Under the pieces are notes generated by a model, which made no database searches, had not been told where the DNA came from, and saw only the letters and a program-made list of their open reading frames with translations. From Baylisascaris procyonis (taxonomy: Eukaryota > Nematoda > Chromadorea > Rhabditida > Ascarididae): a stretch of DNA of 64,000 nt. The position numbers and the translations under genes are program-made. This document shows positions 31,384 to 44,502 of this stretch, piece by piece. Each line of letters opens with the position of its first letter. Within the stretch, counting starts at the first letter, position 1. The stretch spans positions 62,001 to 126,000 of the forward strand of contig JAZARR010000267.1 of assembly GCA_037389465.1 (NCBI GenBank), given 5' to 3'.

Positions 31384-33636
31384 ACTGCGTTCCTATTCGC
31401 GAAAAAAAAGTTTTTCATAAACGCTACGAGACTGCATATACGTTGTTTGAAATCACTTGAAATAGCAGCAAACTGTGACAGCTAAAGTTCATCCCTTACC
31501 TTGCCTCAACCTGAACGTACTAAACAGCGTCAGCAATCGCATTTCGCAACTACCTTCTGTTTCCGTTTTGTGCGGTCTCTAGCGAGCGTTTGCCGCATTT
31601 TTACGTATATCGCCACTGTTTTGATGTGCCAGTTGTTGGCAGTTTGTTTCGTTGATGTTTTGAATTGCTCGACGTCTGGACATTGGCATAGTGATCGCTT
31701 ATCATGTCTCTATTCGCTTGGTGCGTCCACGCTTACTTCGCTGTTCCTTATCAGAATGCTATGAGTCGACGATATTTGCATATAAACTGTTAGCACTCAT
31801 ATATTTGCACATTGCCTCTGTGTGAGCATACAAATTGTTATCCTTTCGGCTGTTTCAATGAACAATCCTGCAGAAAGCGAATATCATGAAAGTTTCGATG
31901 ATTAGTTTTCAATGACGTGCTCACAAACTTGTTATTCACTTTTTCCATCAGTTTTATAGTGGATTTCAAGTATTTTAAGTTCGCACAGATGCTGCTGAAA
32001 ATATTCCAGTCTTCTTACTGATGACTTCAGTGCTAGCAGAAAAATATTGGAAAAGTCTTATCACCCAAGTGCATCCAGTGTATTCTTCCTTTTTTGTCTG
32101 TCAGCATGGTTCTTTTCCCTTTCCTTACCTACCTCGTCGGGAATGAACTGAGATTTGCTGTTCACCTGCAAGCTCGTTTTTTGACCGAAATTTGCCGCTA
32201 AAAACAAGTTATTTTGAAGAGTGGGGTGATTTCGTACCGTTTGGAGCGCATTCGGTTTACGTTAATAATGTTTGTAGCATGATAAAGTACGAACGGCGTA
32301 AGGCAATAAAAACAACGCTTGTTTCTGCGAAATGCCGTTTCAAATTTCACCAACTGCAAGTTGATTTTTAAACTGAAATAAACTGCACTGATTGCGATGC
32401 ACAATCGCTATGTTTCCCATCTGCCACAGCCTTTTTTTAAAATTTAACCCTTCGAACTGAAAGTAAATTATTCATAAAATTGTCTGCCAACTGTATTGAT
32501 TTTTCCCTGATAATGACGTCATATCTGAGAGGTGGAAGTCACCGTCAAATTAGAAGTTCACCTTAATAATAAAATCTCATTGCTTATTAAGGTGTTTAGG
32601 TAGTGAATACGAATTCTTGACGATGCTAGTGAATGCTGCTGCTGAAATATATCTTTGTTTCGTATGACTTGTTCTGCAGTGCTTATCTATCTTCCTTTCC
32701 GAATGGAAAGTTTTTATCAGTTGATAGAAGATTTGATGCAATGTGTTATACGTAATGCCATGTTGTAATCTTATGAAAACACTAATCTTTCAACCCATAG
32801 TAAATTCACCGCACATTTGTAGCTCTGTATTACAATGCGGAAAAAACAACCATTTGCTTCTAATTGTTTTTATGCGATATGTCATAGGGACGAAAATGCG
32901 TGCCCACCAGAGAGAACGCTTTGGATCATAATCAAAGTGCATTTTTATTCGATCAGATCAAAACAGACAAAAATTCGTACATGGTTGCTGTGTCATTGGC
33001 GTTTTATTTTGAGTCGTTGCCTGCGAGAATGAAATTACAATTATGAAAATAACTGTAATATTAGAAGAGTTTCAGGAATCAGAATGGCCACCATTGAAGG
33101 GAGCCATCAAAGCTTTGGATTTTCATTTCCATCAGTTGTTTATCAATTGCATACAGCTCAAGTGGTCGCATTATTCCTTGAGGTAATTTGCATATTTTCG
33201 TTTTCATGAAATGAATTCCCCTCAGTTTATCTTCTAACCCAATTCCCTATTGAGCATAATGGGGAGCGTATGTATGGGAAGAGTATTGCAATAAACATTT
33301 CGAGTATTTGTATATTTCTATAAATCCATCTTTTTTGTTGTTGATGTACTTACAAGTATTGGAGAATGAATCTGAACTTTAATTTATCAGGAACAAAGTT
33401 TTCCAATGTTTATCTATTCCATTTGAGTAGGCGGATAGGAGAGAGGAGGAAAATTTCAAGCTTGAGATATGCAATCAGAAAAAATGGAAATATTAGCAAC
33501 GAGTAAAATAAAAACGTATAATATCTACCTGCGGTATGAAAAGGGAGATGCTGCTGAAAAAGAATGAATGCAGTGCACTATGATACATTTTGTTCTTCCA
33601 GTAGTTGTAGTTTGTGATGGTTGAAACAATTTGCAG
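31384..33636. other. No definite gene
   Basis: The region is AT-rich. A short open stretch with a donor-like end at 33043-33186 is coding-like in two frames (one includes FQESEWPPLKGAIKALDF) and could be an upstream exon of the 33.6-kb gene. The remainder shows nothing I can support. Confidence 0.4.
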
Positions 33637-34866
33637 GTGTGTATTCTCTATATGGAGTACGATCGCATCGGACTGTAATTCCTCATTCCTCTCGCAGTAC
33701 ACCTCCTTAACATATATCATATTGGCTTACGTCTCTACTGCAATATTGATGGACGTTACGATCTCAAACAAATGATTTCCGTCAAATATATTAATATCAA
33801 AGCGAAATATGCTTTCGGTTAAGTATTAAGTGAAAGAAAAATGTATTATTAGAGAGGTTTCGCATAAAAACGCTATATGTAACTCTCTTGAGGATAAAGT
33901 GGATAGGTAAGTTCCAATGAGAGGTGGAGGGTGATGAAGGAATGGAAATTGGGCTAAAAGTTCTGAAATGCTTAGCAATAATTCGTTTCCGACGTTTTCA
34001 TGATGAAAGACTCCAACTGATGCTTTTGATTAGTTAGCGACCGTGAGTTTCTTAAGTCATTCTTGTAATTTGGCTCACCTTTTCCCATCTGACCCCCTTT
34101 TTCGAGTGCTTTAAATAAATATTTGGATTAAAATTTGCAAGAAGTTAACGATTTATCATTGAATGAATATGAAGTCAGATGTTCGCAGGTAAGGTCCCAT
34201 TCGTTGAAGATGAAGCTCACATTATGGGTGGAATTGTAGGATGGCTTCAAGATTACTGTTGAACTGCCAGCATACATAATGATTATTTTTATGGAGGCAT
34301 CAGTAAGACACTGGAGTATGTGGTAAGGAGACTACATTTAGAGGGACGACCAGAATGGATCAAATTAAGTTTGTATTTGTTCATAGTAATTCCTTTATAG
34401 AATTTTAGAGGTAATCTGTTCCTTATTTAAAACCTTCGATGACAGTAAGTTGGCTAGAGAATACTTTCCACAGAAACAAAGTGAGGTGGTGGAGGGAGGA
34501 ATCAAGATAAGTGAACTTCGAATGCATTCGCATTTGATTGCTGAGCATTTTCCCGCCTTGCGAAACTTGTTAAGCCAGTATGAATATCCTCGCATCAAGT
34601 TTCTAGCAAAACTTAAAATTGGTTTCACTTAGAAACTTAAAATTCTTTCAGACTTTAATTTAGCTTGACAGTTCAGCAATTTCAAAATGTTTTCAGCTGT
34701 ATTCGGAAGCGTTGTTTTGGAGTTCATTGGGCACTTTATTGTTGGTTCGATTCCATCAACCCTCAGTGCTCTCATATACAACCTTTCCGATTACGCATCA
34801 TTGGTTGCCGCTAGTGGTGTACTCGCAGCCGAAATATATGAAACATACAAACCCTCAAGCGAATAA
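33637..34866 (+). pseudogene. Membrane-protein gene, copy A, with an in-frame stop
   Basis: Exon 33637-33817 (181 nt) lies between TTTGCAG and a GTTAAG donor. It aligns residue for residue with exon 40236-40416 at about half identity, sharing DGR, NIYH/NLYH and KQ blocks. Codon 33676-33678 is TAA where the paralogue has TCA. The last exon, 34697-34866, joins in phase and encodes a hydrophobic stretch starting VFGSVVLEFIGHFIV, then a tail ending at 34864-34866. A coding-looking piece at about 34403-34620 (REYFPQKQSEVVEGG) has phases that would also fit as a middle exon. A multi-pass membrane protein, perhaps a nematode chemoreceptor relic, is possible, but the family is not recognised. Confidence 0.45.
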
Positions 34867-37800
34867 AACACTCCAGTAAGTGTTGCTGAGTTTTCAACAA
34901 TACGTTGTAGTAATAAATTTTTCGTTTTTAAATTTGCGTTTAACTTCGGTACTTTTCCTGTCGTTTGTGATTGCTGGCAAGGTCGTTTTTTAACAGTGTT
35001 GACTTTTAATTCGAAAATGATATGTTTTTGTAACTCTGCAATTTTTGTTGAAAACGAATGCAAAGTGTTGGCAAAAGAATGCGGATTCTTCTAGCTGAAG
35101 GGATGGACTTCTTTCTGAGCACGGAGGGTGATGGCTAACCAGTGAATAATTGGCGCCATGGGAGAGTGAGTATTACTCTTGAAAAGTTTTTTTCGAAAAC
35201 CATGGTCACTTGCCAAAAATTTTGAAAGAAAAATTTCCACTGGAAAATTTGCAGACGTATTTTGGAACCAAAAGGTCGTCTACATATGTTACTACTGCGG
35301 TATACTGCTATATTAGAATTTTAAATTACGATACAATATCGTAGGTATTTCTTCAGTGTTTTTATTTTACCATATATGTTTGCACTGAGCAGTTTTGGAG
35401 GTGATACAGTATGTGAATATCTGTAAATTTTTTATCATTTATGATGATGAATTCGATTCGATGTTTCTTTATTAAAAAACAAACCTTGACAAGATGCCAG
35501 TATTCAAGAAAAAGCGCCACGTTTTGCAGTGGAGTTGAAGTATTTTCGACAATTTTGATGGCTGCTTTATTTGTCTGTAATAGCTTCAGTATCTTTGACT
35601 GTAGAGAAACACTGAAATTCTGCGATATACTGTAGTAAATTCACATTGCTTCGTTTCACTTTTCGTTTCTGTCACTCAGATAAACGATCGAAAACTATCA
35701 TAGAGTGCCGAATAAGACCTGCCGGGTTTTGCATCTTTCTTAAAAAATCGGGTGAATAGCATTTAAAATAGGGGAGAAGTTTCAAAGGTAATTTTCCTCA
35801 TCTTTGTGTGTTTTCATGGCTGAGTATTCATTTCATTATATAAAGACGTTAATGGACACCTTAATTCAATAGCAAAAATTTACGATTCAAATTTTTATGC
35901 CGCGTTAAATGTTGCGGCTAGCATAAAACGATTTTTTCTGAAGGGCTTTGCAGAACTAATCAATTTCTTAAGATGTTTTTCAACTGTTTTTCGAAAAACT
36001 TCAGGACTGTTCGCCTGCCGTGGTGAGATGGAAAAGGCGCATATAGTTCTCTTTCCATGGCTCACTTATTTACTTATTTTACCGTTTCTCATTATTAAAC
36101 AATAAACAGAATGCATCAAACGACGAAATTTCTATGAAGGAAAGAATATATTTCAAAATGAGCGCAAAATGTGAAAAAACGCAATCGCATAAACATTGCA
36201 TCATTTTTCACAGACATGTGGTTTATGTCAAAGGTGCGATCCGTTTGTTTGAATTTGTTTTTTTTGTGTGTCAGCATCATCTTGTTTCAAATAAAACTTC
36301 TTTAAACGTCGTCTGCTGACTAAAAAGTTTCGTAACATAATTCAAGCATTAGAACATTTAACAAAAATTGGAATCGTGTTAACGTGTTGAAGCCAAATGT
36401 TAGCAGGGTGAGTCCATAATTTCAGCGTTATATCTCACTTTTTCCTTCACATGCGGAATGCTGTGTCTGTGTTCCGCTTTCCCTTCCTCCAGCAATTTGC
36501 GCAATTTAATTTTTCTCTGTCCCTTATTCCCTACATTTTAACAACTACAGTTGCTCATATTTGCATGCATACAGGCATATCTATAAAATGCGCCATATAT
36601 ACTTTCTATGTGTTTGCGTACACATATCTTGATTCAAATATATAAAACACAGCATGTATGAGTGTGCTACGAGTCCAAATTTGAATTATAGGCAGCAGTG
36701 CTTACATGTTCATTTGCTTACTTAATTGCGGCGGTGAAGAAATCAGAGCGCGCAATAATGTGTAATATTTTGAATATATTTATAATAAATTTCTGTTTGC
36801 ATTTATATTTAATTGTATGTCTGTCCACTTGGAAGTACTAACTCATGAAGCATCGAAGCTTGCAGTTACGAAATTTGTATATACTATAAGTTGACCACAT
36901 ATATTTCATACTGATCCACCGAATTTGGAAAAAAGTAACGCATATTACAAGTTAAAAGAAATCTGCAGACATTTTTCACTTCACACCGGTCGAATAACTA
37001 AAGAGGAAATCTTTCGTGGGTGACTTGTACGATTGGCTAGGTTGATAAAAATGGTGAAATAATTTTGCATATTTATTGCTTGATGAAAATTTATAAAACT
37101 AGTTGAACAAATATGCAAATGCAAAGATTGTGTCAGCTGCTTTGGCATGTTTGTGCACTGTTTTCTTTCGAGCAAATGATGAGCTAGTAATCTGATACCG
37201 GTTCAGTAAGTTTTCAAAGAGAATTCACAAATTATTGTTCGGCTTTTTCAGCGAAGCTAACCGGTGGGTGTCAAGAAAGCGGAGAAGCATAGCAAAGCAA
37301 CTGACGTGATGTGCAGTTTTGCACTCCACTGAACTGATCACATATCATCAAGAATAATTATTTTATGCAGAATATCGATTTAATATTTCCTTCATAGCAC
37401 GGAAACAAATTTTATGCGTAAAATTTCTTGCATGCGCGGCTCTATTTATGTGAAACTGAGGTCCGACTCAAGCAGTAAGGAGCAAATTTGTTGGCACTTC
37501 TGAATTACTACAACTTTTATTAAAACTGATGAACCAACGTAACTCATGGTGCAGAAGAACATTTTTTCATGAACATTGTGCACGCCAAATTTATTTTGCA
37601 ACTTCAGTAATTTCGAAGTTGAAACTATGGGAAGAGAGATGTACACATACACATGTGCCGACATAGCGTCAACATACTGCGATTTTGTAAAAGAATTCGG
37701 GAAAGGAATTTGCAGAAATGCAATAGAAAGTTCGAATAAAATGTTCCAGCTTCGTCAGTGTTTCCTGCGTGCAAGTATTTATATGCAAATATTCCTCAAT

Positions 37801-40235
37801 AAGTGATGAATGCAAACTTTGAAACGGCAATGCATTCAAGACTTCTGTTGTGATTTCGGTTGGTTCACTTTTGTTATTGAATAGTGGAGCCAGGAAAGGT
37901 TTCAATCGTCAACTGTTCCTTCACTTGATACTCAGCTTTTAGCAAAGCACTAGGCAAAGGCACTTCCCACCTCCAACCTTCAGTACCACTATGTGTCAAG
38001 TGATGTCAGGAGCGCGTGCCATATTTACCATACCTTAGGCAACCATTGCAGCTTAGCGATCTTTAACCCCTACCGTTAGTCGAAATTTTCGGTTATCAGT
38101 TCTCGTAAGCACTAATAATTTTCACCGTAAGTACTGTAATTATTGCCTACACTTTTTCCATGTGAAACATAAATTATAACTTCAGAAATCTCAACGGTAT
38201 ACTTTGACAATTCCCTCTCATAACATTTTTGAGTATTTACGAATACCTCTTTGCACCATTATTACCAGCCTGGCATTACTTGTTTCACTCAATAGCGTGA
38301 TTCAATAGATTCGCCTAATGAATGATTCCTTTACAACGAACTCACTTCTTCTGTGTTTCATGAGAAAACGTTCCCATTCTGCTATAGCCACTGTTCATCC
38401 TTACAGCCGTTTTTGGCAGACGTCGTTTAACTCCCCCTCTAGGCGCGCCTCACTTCTCCTCGTGCGGACTTTTTAGGAAACCGGTGACTTCGAGAGTTTT
38501 ATCGAGGCGGCGTAGTAGCTGAACAAGTCAACTTCAGGGTGTTCATATTTCCTCAGGTTGGAGATTCACAGCAACTCACTGGCGCACAGTGTCGGTGACA
38601 GCTGCAAGACTTATCTTCCCTAGGTATCCTTCCATTAATCTAATAGTGAAGGTAGCGACTGCCGAATAAATTCAAATCACAAATGCAAGGACACTTAAGT
38701 GGAAGTTTACTGTCAAATGGCTGCCTTAACGAACAGGCTGACAATGCGGTTGCTATGCTGCTTGATGCCGAACACTCACTTATCATATCCGATGGATACT
38801 CACTTTTCATAAAGAATACAGTCAATGGAAGAATGCTAAACTAGACTAGATAAGAATGAATGGCCCATAAGCAGCATACACACAAAGTCCTACCAAGAAA
38901 CGGAATTTTCTGCAGGAGGTAGGGGAAGGAGAAGGACGGATAGGAGGAGCAGCAGGTAATGTACTCACTCAGTATTTTTTCATCCCAGGTATTCTGCGTG
39001 CCACGACGTGATGTGCCCAATGCGACCTGTCAAAATCTAAAAGTTTGAGTTTCAAAATTAGTCAACTGTGAAGTGAATGTTACCTTCAAAAGCCTTCTTT
39101 AATGCGTCGTCAGTGATCTTAATTTGGATCACCCATGCAGAGTGGATTGTAACAATGCATAAGCTTATTGCTCTCTTCTTCTTTCGGGAGGAAACTTAGA
39201 GAAACACTAACTGCAAATTTGGGAATTTCCGGTATCCGATACCCAGTCAAACGATAGATAAGCATAGAAAGAATCGAAAACCTCTTCAACGAGTGCCGTA
39301 AAGAGTATGAATTTCTTGCGTTTGCATTATTATAAAATTGTGAAAAACTTTGTCTAAGACAACCTCTATCAACATAGTGCTGCAATCCCAGTTTTGTAGT
39401 GATGAAAAAGATTATCTGCAAGATGCTAATTTTGAATTACGAATTCTTGTTGTGGATTTTGCAAAAACTAATCCGTAACCACTGTTGGCATGCAAATTGC
39501 TAAGCCCCAAAGTTTAGACTGGACGGTTAGCATGTTCAAGTTCGATTTGATGCGAAACTTTCCATTCTATGAGCAGATCATAAAACATAAAAGTGCTGTT
39601 TGCAGAAAATACGCTCAAATGACTAGCAGCAACCCACTTACGAGCTCTACCCACGAATCGCATATAATATGCGAACTGCTCAGATGATTACAGTTATCAT
39701 TCAGGTGTTCCTTAAAGAGATTGAGGGTCATTTCTTCCAGTTTTCGAGAAAATGGTCAGCTACGAGGACTTGCATAGTGTGGCGAGAAGATCACCAATAG
39801 TTGCGCAACAACACTGCTGTTCCGGTGTTATACGCAATTCCATAATGCGGCATCCTCACAGCTACAAGTTTCCTAATCGGTGCACACATAAAACATAAGT
39901 TACCATCTTAAATAGTTCTTTGTTACGATTGGATTCACTGTTCACTAAAGTGCTGAAGATTTCCGGTTAGGAAGGGGACTATTTGCCTCAGAGGACAGAG
40001 GGGAGGCGGTTTGCCAGAATTTTCTTTTGAAACGTGAGATTTAATTATTGAAAATGGAGTGTTGATTACAGTTGCAAGGAAAAAATAACTCACTTTCACA
40101 ATAAGCCGATTGCAAACTTCTGAAAAAATTTCCCTCCCACATGAAAATTCGAATTTGGAACGATAGCCACTCTGTGAACCCTTAACGGCACATGTGTACC
40201 GGGGCGGTTTTGGCTTATACGACAAATTTTTACAG
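34867..40235. other. AT-rich stretch with few coding signs
   Basis: Two small plus-strand pieces stand out. One follows TTTTGCAG at about 35529 and is open to 35637 with a hydrophobic stretch. The other is a 53-codon ORF at 38683-38844 containing LLDAEHSLIISDGYSLF. I can support neither as a gene. No RNA gene or transposon was recognised in the rest. Confidence 0.4.
38683..38844 (+). CDS. Small hypothetical ORF
   Basis: An ATG opens 53 codons with protein-like composition (NEQADNAVAMLLDAEHSL, then ISDGYSLFIK) and ends at TAG. No splice context is clear and no family is recognised. It may be a terminal exon or chance. Confidence 0.25.
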   Translation: MQGHLSGSLLSNGCLNEQADNAVAMLLDAEHSLIISDGYSLFIKNTVNGRMLN

Positions 40236-40758
40236 ATAGCAGTCCTGTATTGGGAGTCCGAACGTCTTGGAATATCATTTCTGTTCCCTGCAGCGGTACA
40301 TGCTATCAACTTGTATCATACCGGTTATCGTTGGTACTATTGCATCGACGGTCGTCATGATTTCAAGCAGCTTCTTTCTATGAATGATTTCAACTATAAG
40401 CTGCCCTATATTTTCGGTTCGTATCCAAATATTTTTTTAGCAAGAAGAATACCGTAGAAATGTATTTCTCTTTATTTCATGAGAAATAGAGAAATGAAAT
40501 GCGTGAGAGACATTGAAAAGAACAGCAGCAGTCATAAACGACTGCAAGAAACATTTATTTCGCACAACACGTTTCTTATATGATGATGCTGATGCACTTG
40601 ATTTCAGGAGTATTTGGGAGCATTTTGCTTGCTCTAGTGGCACATTTTGTGCTTTATATCCCAGGCTGTATCGCATATTCAGGTATGTATCGATCGCATG
40701 TGCTGGAGTGGTGATTGCTGTTGAATTTCTTGAGGCAGTTTTGAGCAAACTTATATAA
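40236..40758 (+). pseudogene. Membrane-protein gene, copy B, frame-disrupted
   Basis: Exon 40236-40416 (181 nt) is the uninterrupted paralogue of 33637-33817, with FLFPAAVHAINLYHTGYR and CIDGRHDFKQLL. Intron 40417-40607 leads in phase to a second exon with a hydrophobic stretch (VFGSILLALVAHFVLYIP) that matches the last exon of copy A. Near 40680 the homologous frame moves by one base. The tail, SIACAGVVIAVEFLEA, matches copy A but in another frame, and ends at TAA 40756-40758. The LYIP motif recalls nematode Srt-type receptors, but this is too short to assign. The upstream portion of the gene was not found. Confidence 0.45.
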
Positions 40759-40868
40759 AGCAACCTATATTTGTGTGCAACCTTTAATAAATATGAGGCT
40801 GCGATGTCCTACTACAGGGTTTTATTAGCAAGGATGTTTATTCAGGTGGCACTGTTTCTTTCAACATT

Positions 40869-41051
40869 TTGGCAACAATCCAGCAATCGTATATAGCCCA
40901 TGAGCATGCAAAAATAGTTCATCTTCCTGAATTTCTTGATGAAATGATGGAAAAAACTTTGTTGTGGAAGATTTGGGAGGAACGGGGAGGAGGAAACTTG
41001 CTGAAGCCGAAATTTTTTCCTGCGAAACTGAGAAGCGATATATTTCACTAA
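40869..41051 (+). CDS. Hypothetical ORF
   Basis: This 60-codon plus-strand frame includes HLPEFLDEMMEKTLLWKIWE and ends in a stop at 41049-41051. The composition is protein-like and an acceptor-like CAATCCAG lies near 40882. It may be the last exon of a neighbouring gene. No family is recognised. Confidence 0.25.
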   Translation: MATIQQSYIAHEHAKIVHLPEFLDEMMEKTLLWKIWEERGGGNLLKPKFFPAKLRSDIFH

Positions 41052-41270
41052 GGGTAAGGTTTATTTGAGGCTGTTAGACAGGTTAAAGTGTTCGCTTTTT
41101 GCAACATTATTTGCTACTCTTCTTTTTAAATGAAAGCATTTGTATAACATTGAAAAAAAGTTCGCTAACGTTGGCTAGCAGCGTCATTTATGTGTGGCAA
41201 CCTCTACCATTCGGCTAGTCGAATATGTTTAATTTCTGTACTAGAAGACCTGTAGAAAACAGCATAAGCT

Positions 41271-41570
41271 TTGCAAACTTCTTTTACCAATTTCTACTTT
41301 CGAGTATGGTTTTATGAAGTGGGGCTCGAAAATCGAGAAATTGAAGCCACTTTGTTGAGCAAACCAACGTCAGAGCTAGAGATCAGAGGTATCCGATTGG
41401 CCAAAGTCACCAACGAGATTCCAATTTCATCTGAATTCGAAAACTTTGGGTTGGTGAAATATATATTTTGGTAAGTGATAATTATCAACTATTCTATGAG
41501 AGTTTCAATAGAGACATTTTGTAGCAATATTCTTGCTAAGCTATTTAATGAAGGAAGTAGAAAGGGTTGA
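41271..41570 (+). CDS. Two terminal exons of an unknown gene
   Basis: The open frame to 41470 ends at a consensus donor (TTTTG/GTAAGT). A 54-nt intron, typical of nematodes, ends at TTTTGTAG, and exon 41525-41570 continues in phase to TGA. The piece includes ENREIEATLLSKPTSELEIR and KVTNEIPISSEFENF. The 5' boundary of the first exon is not clear. The family is unrecognised. Confidence 0.4.
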
Positions 41571-44302
41571 TTTTTTGAACTAAATATCTCATTCCTTGGT
41601 CTTATTGGCGCCATATAATCGCTTCGGGAAAAATCTAAACACTATGGCTGAAAGCTGCCAAATACTAAAATTTGATCGAATTTCGTCCTGAAAAAGAGTT
41701 CTGTTTATATCACGCGTCAAGTCTTCCGCAAATCGGAAAAATCTGAATTCCGATGGAACGCGAGTTTTGTCATTAACCTTTCGAACGACAAAGGTATGTT
41801 CAGCATTAAGCGACGACCGTTCTCCTCCATATCAGATCATGAAAATAAGGGTGTCACATCATTCGCTTCCTCTGCCATGAAATGCGGCAATAACTGCTCA
41901 TTTGATTTCATTAAAAAACTCATTCATCGAGATATCTAATCACACACCTAAAATCTCCGGCCTTATCAGTGTACACAGTTAGTGGAGTTATTATCCGAAA
42001 TTCCTTCTCAATCATTTTGCACTAAAGCAATTTTCACTTCAAATGTGTTCGGATCTGTAAAGGGCGAAATCGAGAGTTCTGTAAGGGTGTTTAGTTTGTC
42101 TTGAGGTTTTCACCATGTACTCTGAGAAGCCGGCACAGTAAAAGAAGTCAAGGTTTTATTCAACGCTTAAAATAAATTGACGTAAAACGGCACACAAATA
42201 AGGAGATCGGGGATGGGGAAGGGAGGACGAAGACTTGCCCAACACGGCCTCCGCACTATCCACAGTGCCCCTGTGCGATTGACGATCATAGCACGCCGCT
42301 CCAACGCCGACGCACCCGATGCTCTTCGAATCCGTCAGGAACATCGAAACTAACACTGACTCTGCAAGCAAATACGCTCCCCCGAGTTTTGCCTCAAGGC
42401 ATTTATAGACAGGTTGTTCAACCATGAGATCATCAAAGCATTCGTAGACAGTTTGATCTGTCCTGTGTTCGTCCTTTCTACTGCTCTACACGGAAGCAGT
42501 TGATCTGGCCTTTGCTGATATTCCTTGCAGTTCCTCGTTGTTTAGCGTCTTATCAGCGCTACTTAATGGCACTTCTATATTTAAGTAATAGCAATCGCCG
42601 ATGTGCACCCATGCGCCTGCATGCATTTTTCATTAACCCATCAGTGCATTTATTTGCATATTGGGGTGGAATTCAGTAGTTTCTGTTGTTTTTCACCACC
42701 TGTTAACATAATCTGCAGAATAAAGGTAAAAATGCACGCACTGAACAACAAATCGAGAAAATGTTCAAGGGTGAAGAAAGTGACGGAAAATTTCATTGTC
42801 CACATGCTTCATAAAATTCATCTACAATAGATTAATACCATTTTTAAAACAGACTTTTGTGAAACGTCCTTTTGAAAAATTGTCTTTTTTCAAAGCGCTT
42901 GGAAAGCTAATAAATCAAAAGAAATGCCGCTGAGATAAAACCGCTAGAATTGTTCTTAGCAGCACTTCTCATCAGTTTACCGTTCTGTCATGAAATTGCC
43001 TAAGATTTCAAATGAAATTCGAGAGGCTTCTATTATGAGGTTATTTCGAGTCATCATGGACTAATACCTTCTTGAGAAAACAAAGTGCTTAAATTGGGCC
43101 AGGACACTTCCGAAGATTCTTGAGTAGATTCTAGTATGAAGGAACTTTGCCGTAAGTCTGATTCAAAAATCTCAATAATGTCATTGTGAGACCTTCGCCG
43201 TTAAATAACTTCGCTGCTTACACCTTTCCAACATAATGGAAGAAAAAATGGCATTGATGGCATGGACCGGCTTTTCAATGCATACATGGGCAAGCACTTT
43301 CCGTTCCGCCTAAGTCTTCTCTTAAGTGAATTTTTCTACTTTCTCCTTTTTGAATCTGCCGAAAAAATTACATACTAACATGTATCTAGTTCTGTCAGGA
43401 AAATCGATCAGAAAAGTCGTCAGCAAACACAATTAGGAAAAATTTATATATTAGAAGCAAGATCAACTTCTACTGCTTGACCACTCTCACAATATTATAC
43501 TTTCGTTGTGTTTACATCATCCGCAAAGCAGGTAAGTGCGTTACAGGCATCGCGAAAAAGACGTCAAAGTGAATTAACGGCTTTATTATTTTACGAAATA
43601 GCGATAACTGGAGTGATACCCAGTGCATCTGACCTGTGCAACAAAATCGATCATCACAATTACTTGCCGTGGTTTGCAAAATAAAATTAAATGTTCTTTA
43701 TCCAAACCGATTTTAAAGAACGTCGAAATCCCATGAAGATCCACCAGTTTATCACAAAAATAGGAAAAGTTCTAGCCGATTGGTAAAACATGTACTTTTA
43801 TCTGAAAATCTTCATCAAAGCTGGACCACAAAAGGTTCCAGACAGAAACAACTGCGGATGCTTCTAATCACATTTTTAATTTATTTGTTGAGATAGGACA
43901 AGCGCTTTGCTTGTCACTCCCCTTTCCCTTTCCACATATCTTAAACAGAACGCTATTAATCTGTCGGTCGCTAGTTACACACAGGGTAACAATTGTTCCA
44001 CAGCCTCCTTTCCCACCTGATTTACAGACTTCTTTTGTATCACAACTCGAAGGCAACGTTGAAATGGCGACGTTTTGAATCGAGTGAAACGACAGGAGGA
44101 AAATTAGCTAGGAGCGCTTGGAGTATCGGGAAGGAACGCTCGGAAATGTTTGAATGATGGAAACGCCACTACCAACGGTGTACCAACGGTAAGACGAGTG
44201 CTTTGATGGTAAGAAGACCGAATGGGCCTGAAACATAGTGGAAATTTCAAAAATTCGCGGATTTTTCGGACAAAGCGCTGAATCATATAAAAATGTCATG
44301 AG

Positions 44303-44303
<1 letters not shown>
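41571..44303. other. No supportable gene
   Basis: The region is mostly AT-rich with short frames. A GC-richer patch at about 42210-42400 is open on the minus strand (SKSIGCVGVGAACYDRQS); its isolation suggests a repeat fragment. Nothing else is called. Confidence 0.45.

Positions 44304-44343
<40 letters not shown>
44304..44343. repeat. (TA)n microsatellite
   Basis: About 20 perfect TA units. A second tract follows at 44474-44502. Confidence 0.95.
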
Positions 44344-44345
<2 letters not shown>

Positions 44346-44473
44346 GTCAACATGGAGAAGAAAAGCAGTAGACAGATCGTTATGGAAGGGCCCATGCGGA
44401 ACGTCGCCACGGGACTGTCTGTTGCGACAGGGACATCTCGTTGAATAACGACTTCTAAGTAATGTAAGTAAGC

Positions 44474-44502
44474 AATATATATATATATATATATATATAT
44501 CC
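44474..44502. repeat. (AT)n microsatellite
   Basis: About 14 AT units. Between this and the previous tract is a ~130-bp GC-richer block with a small hairpin (CTGTC...GACAG, 44417-44432). Confidence 0.95.
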
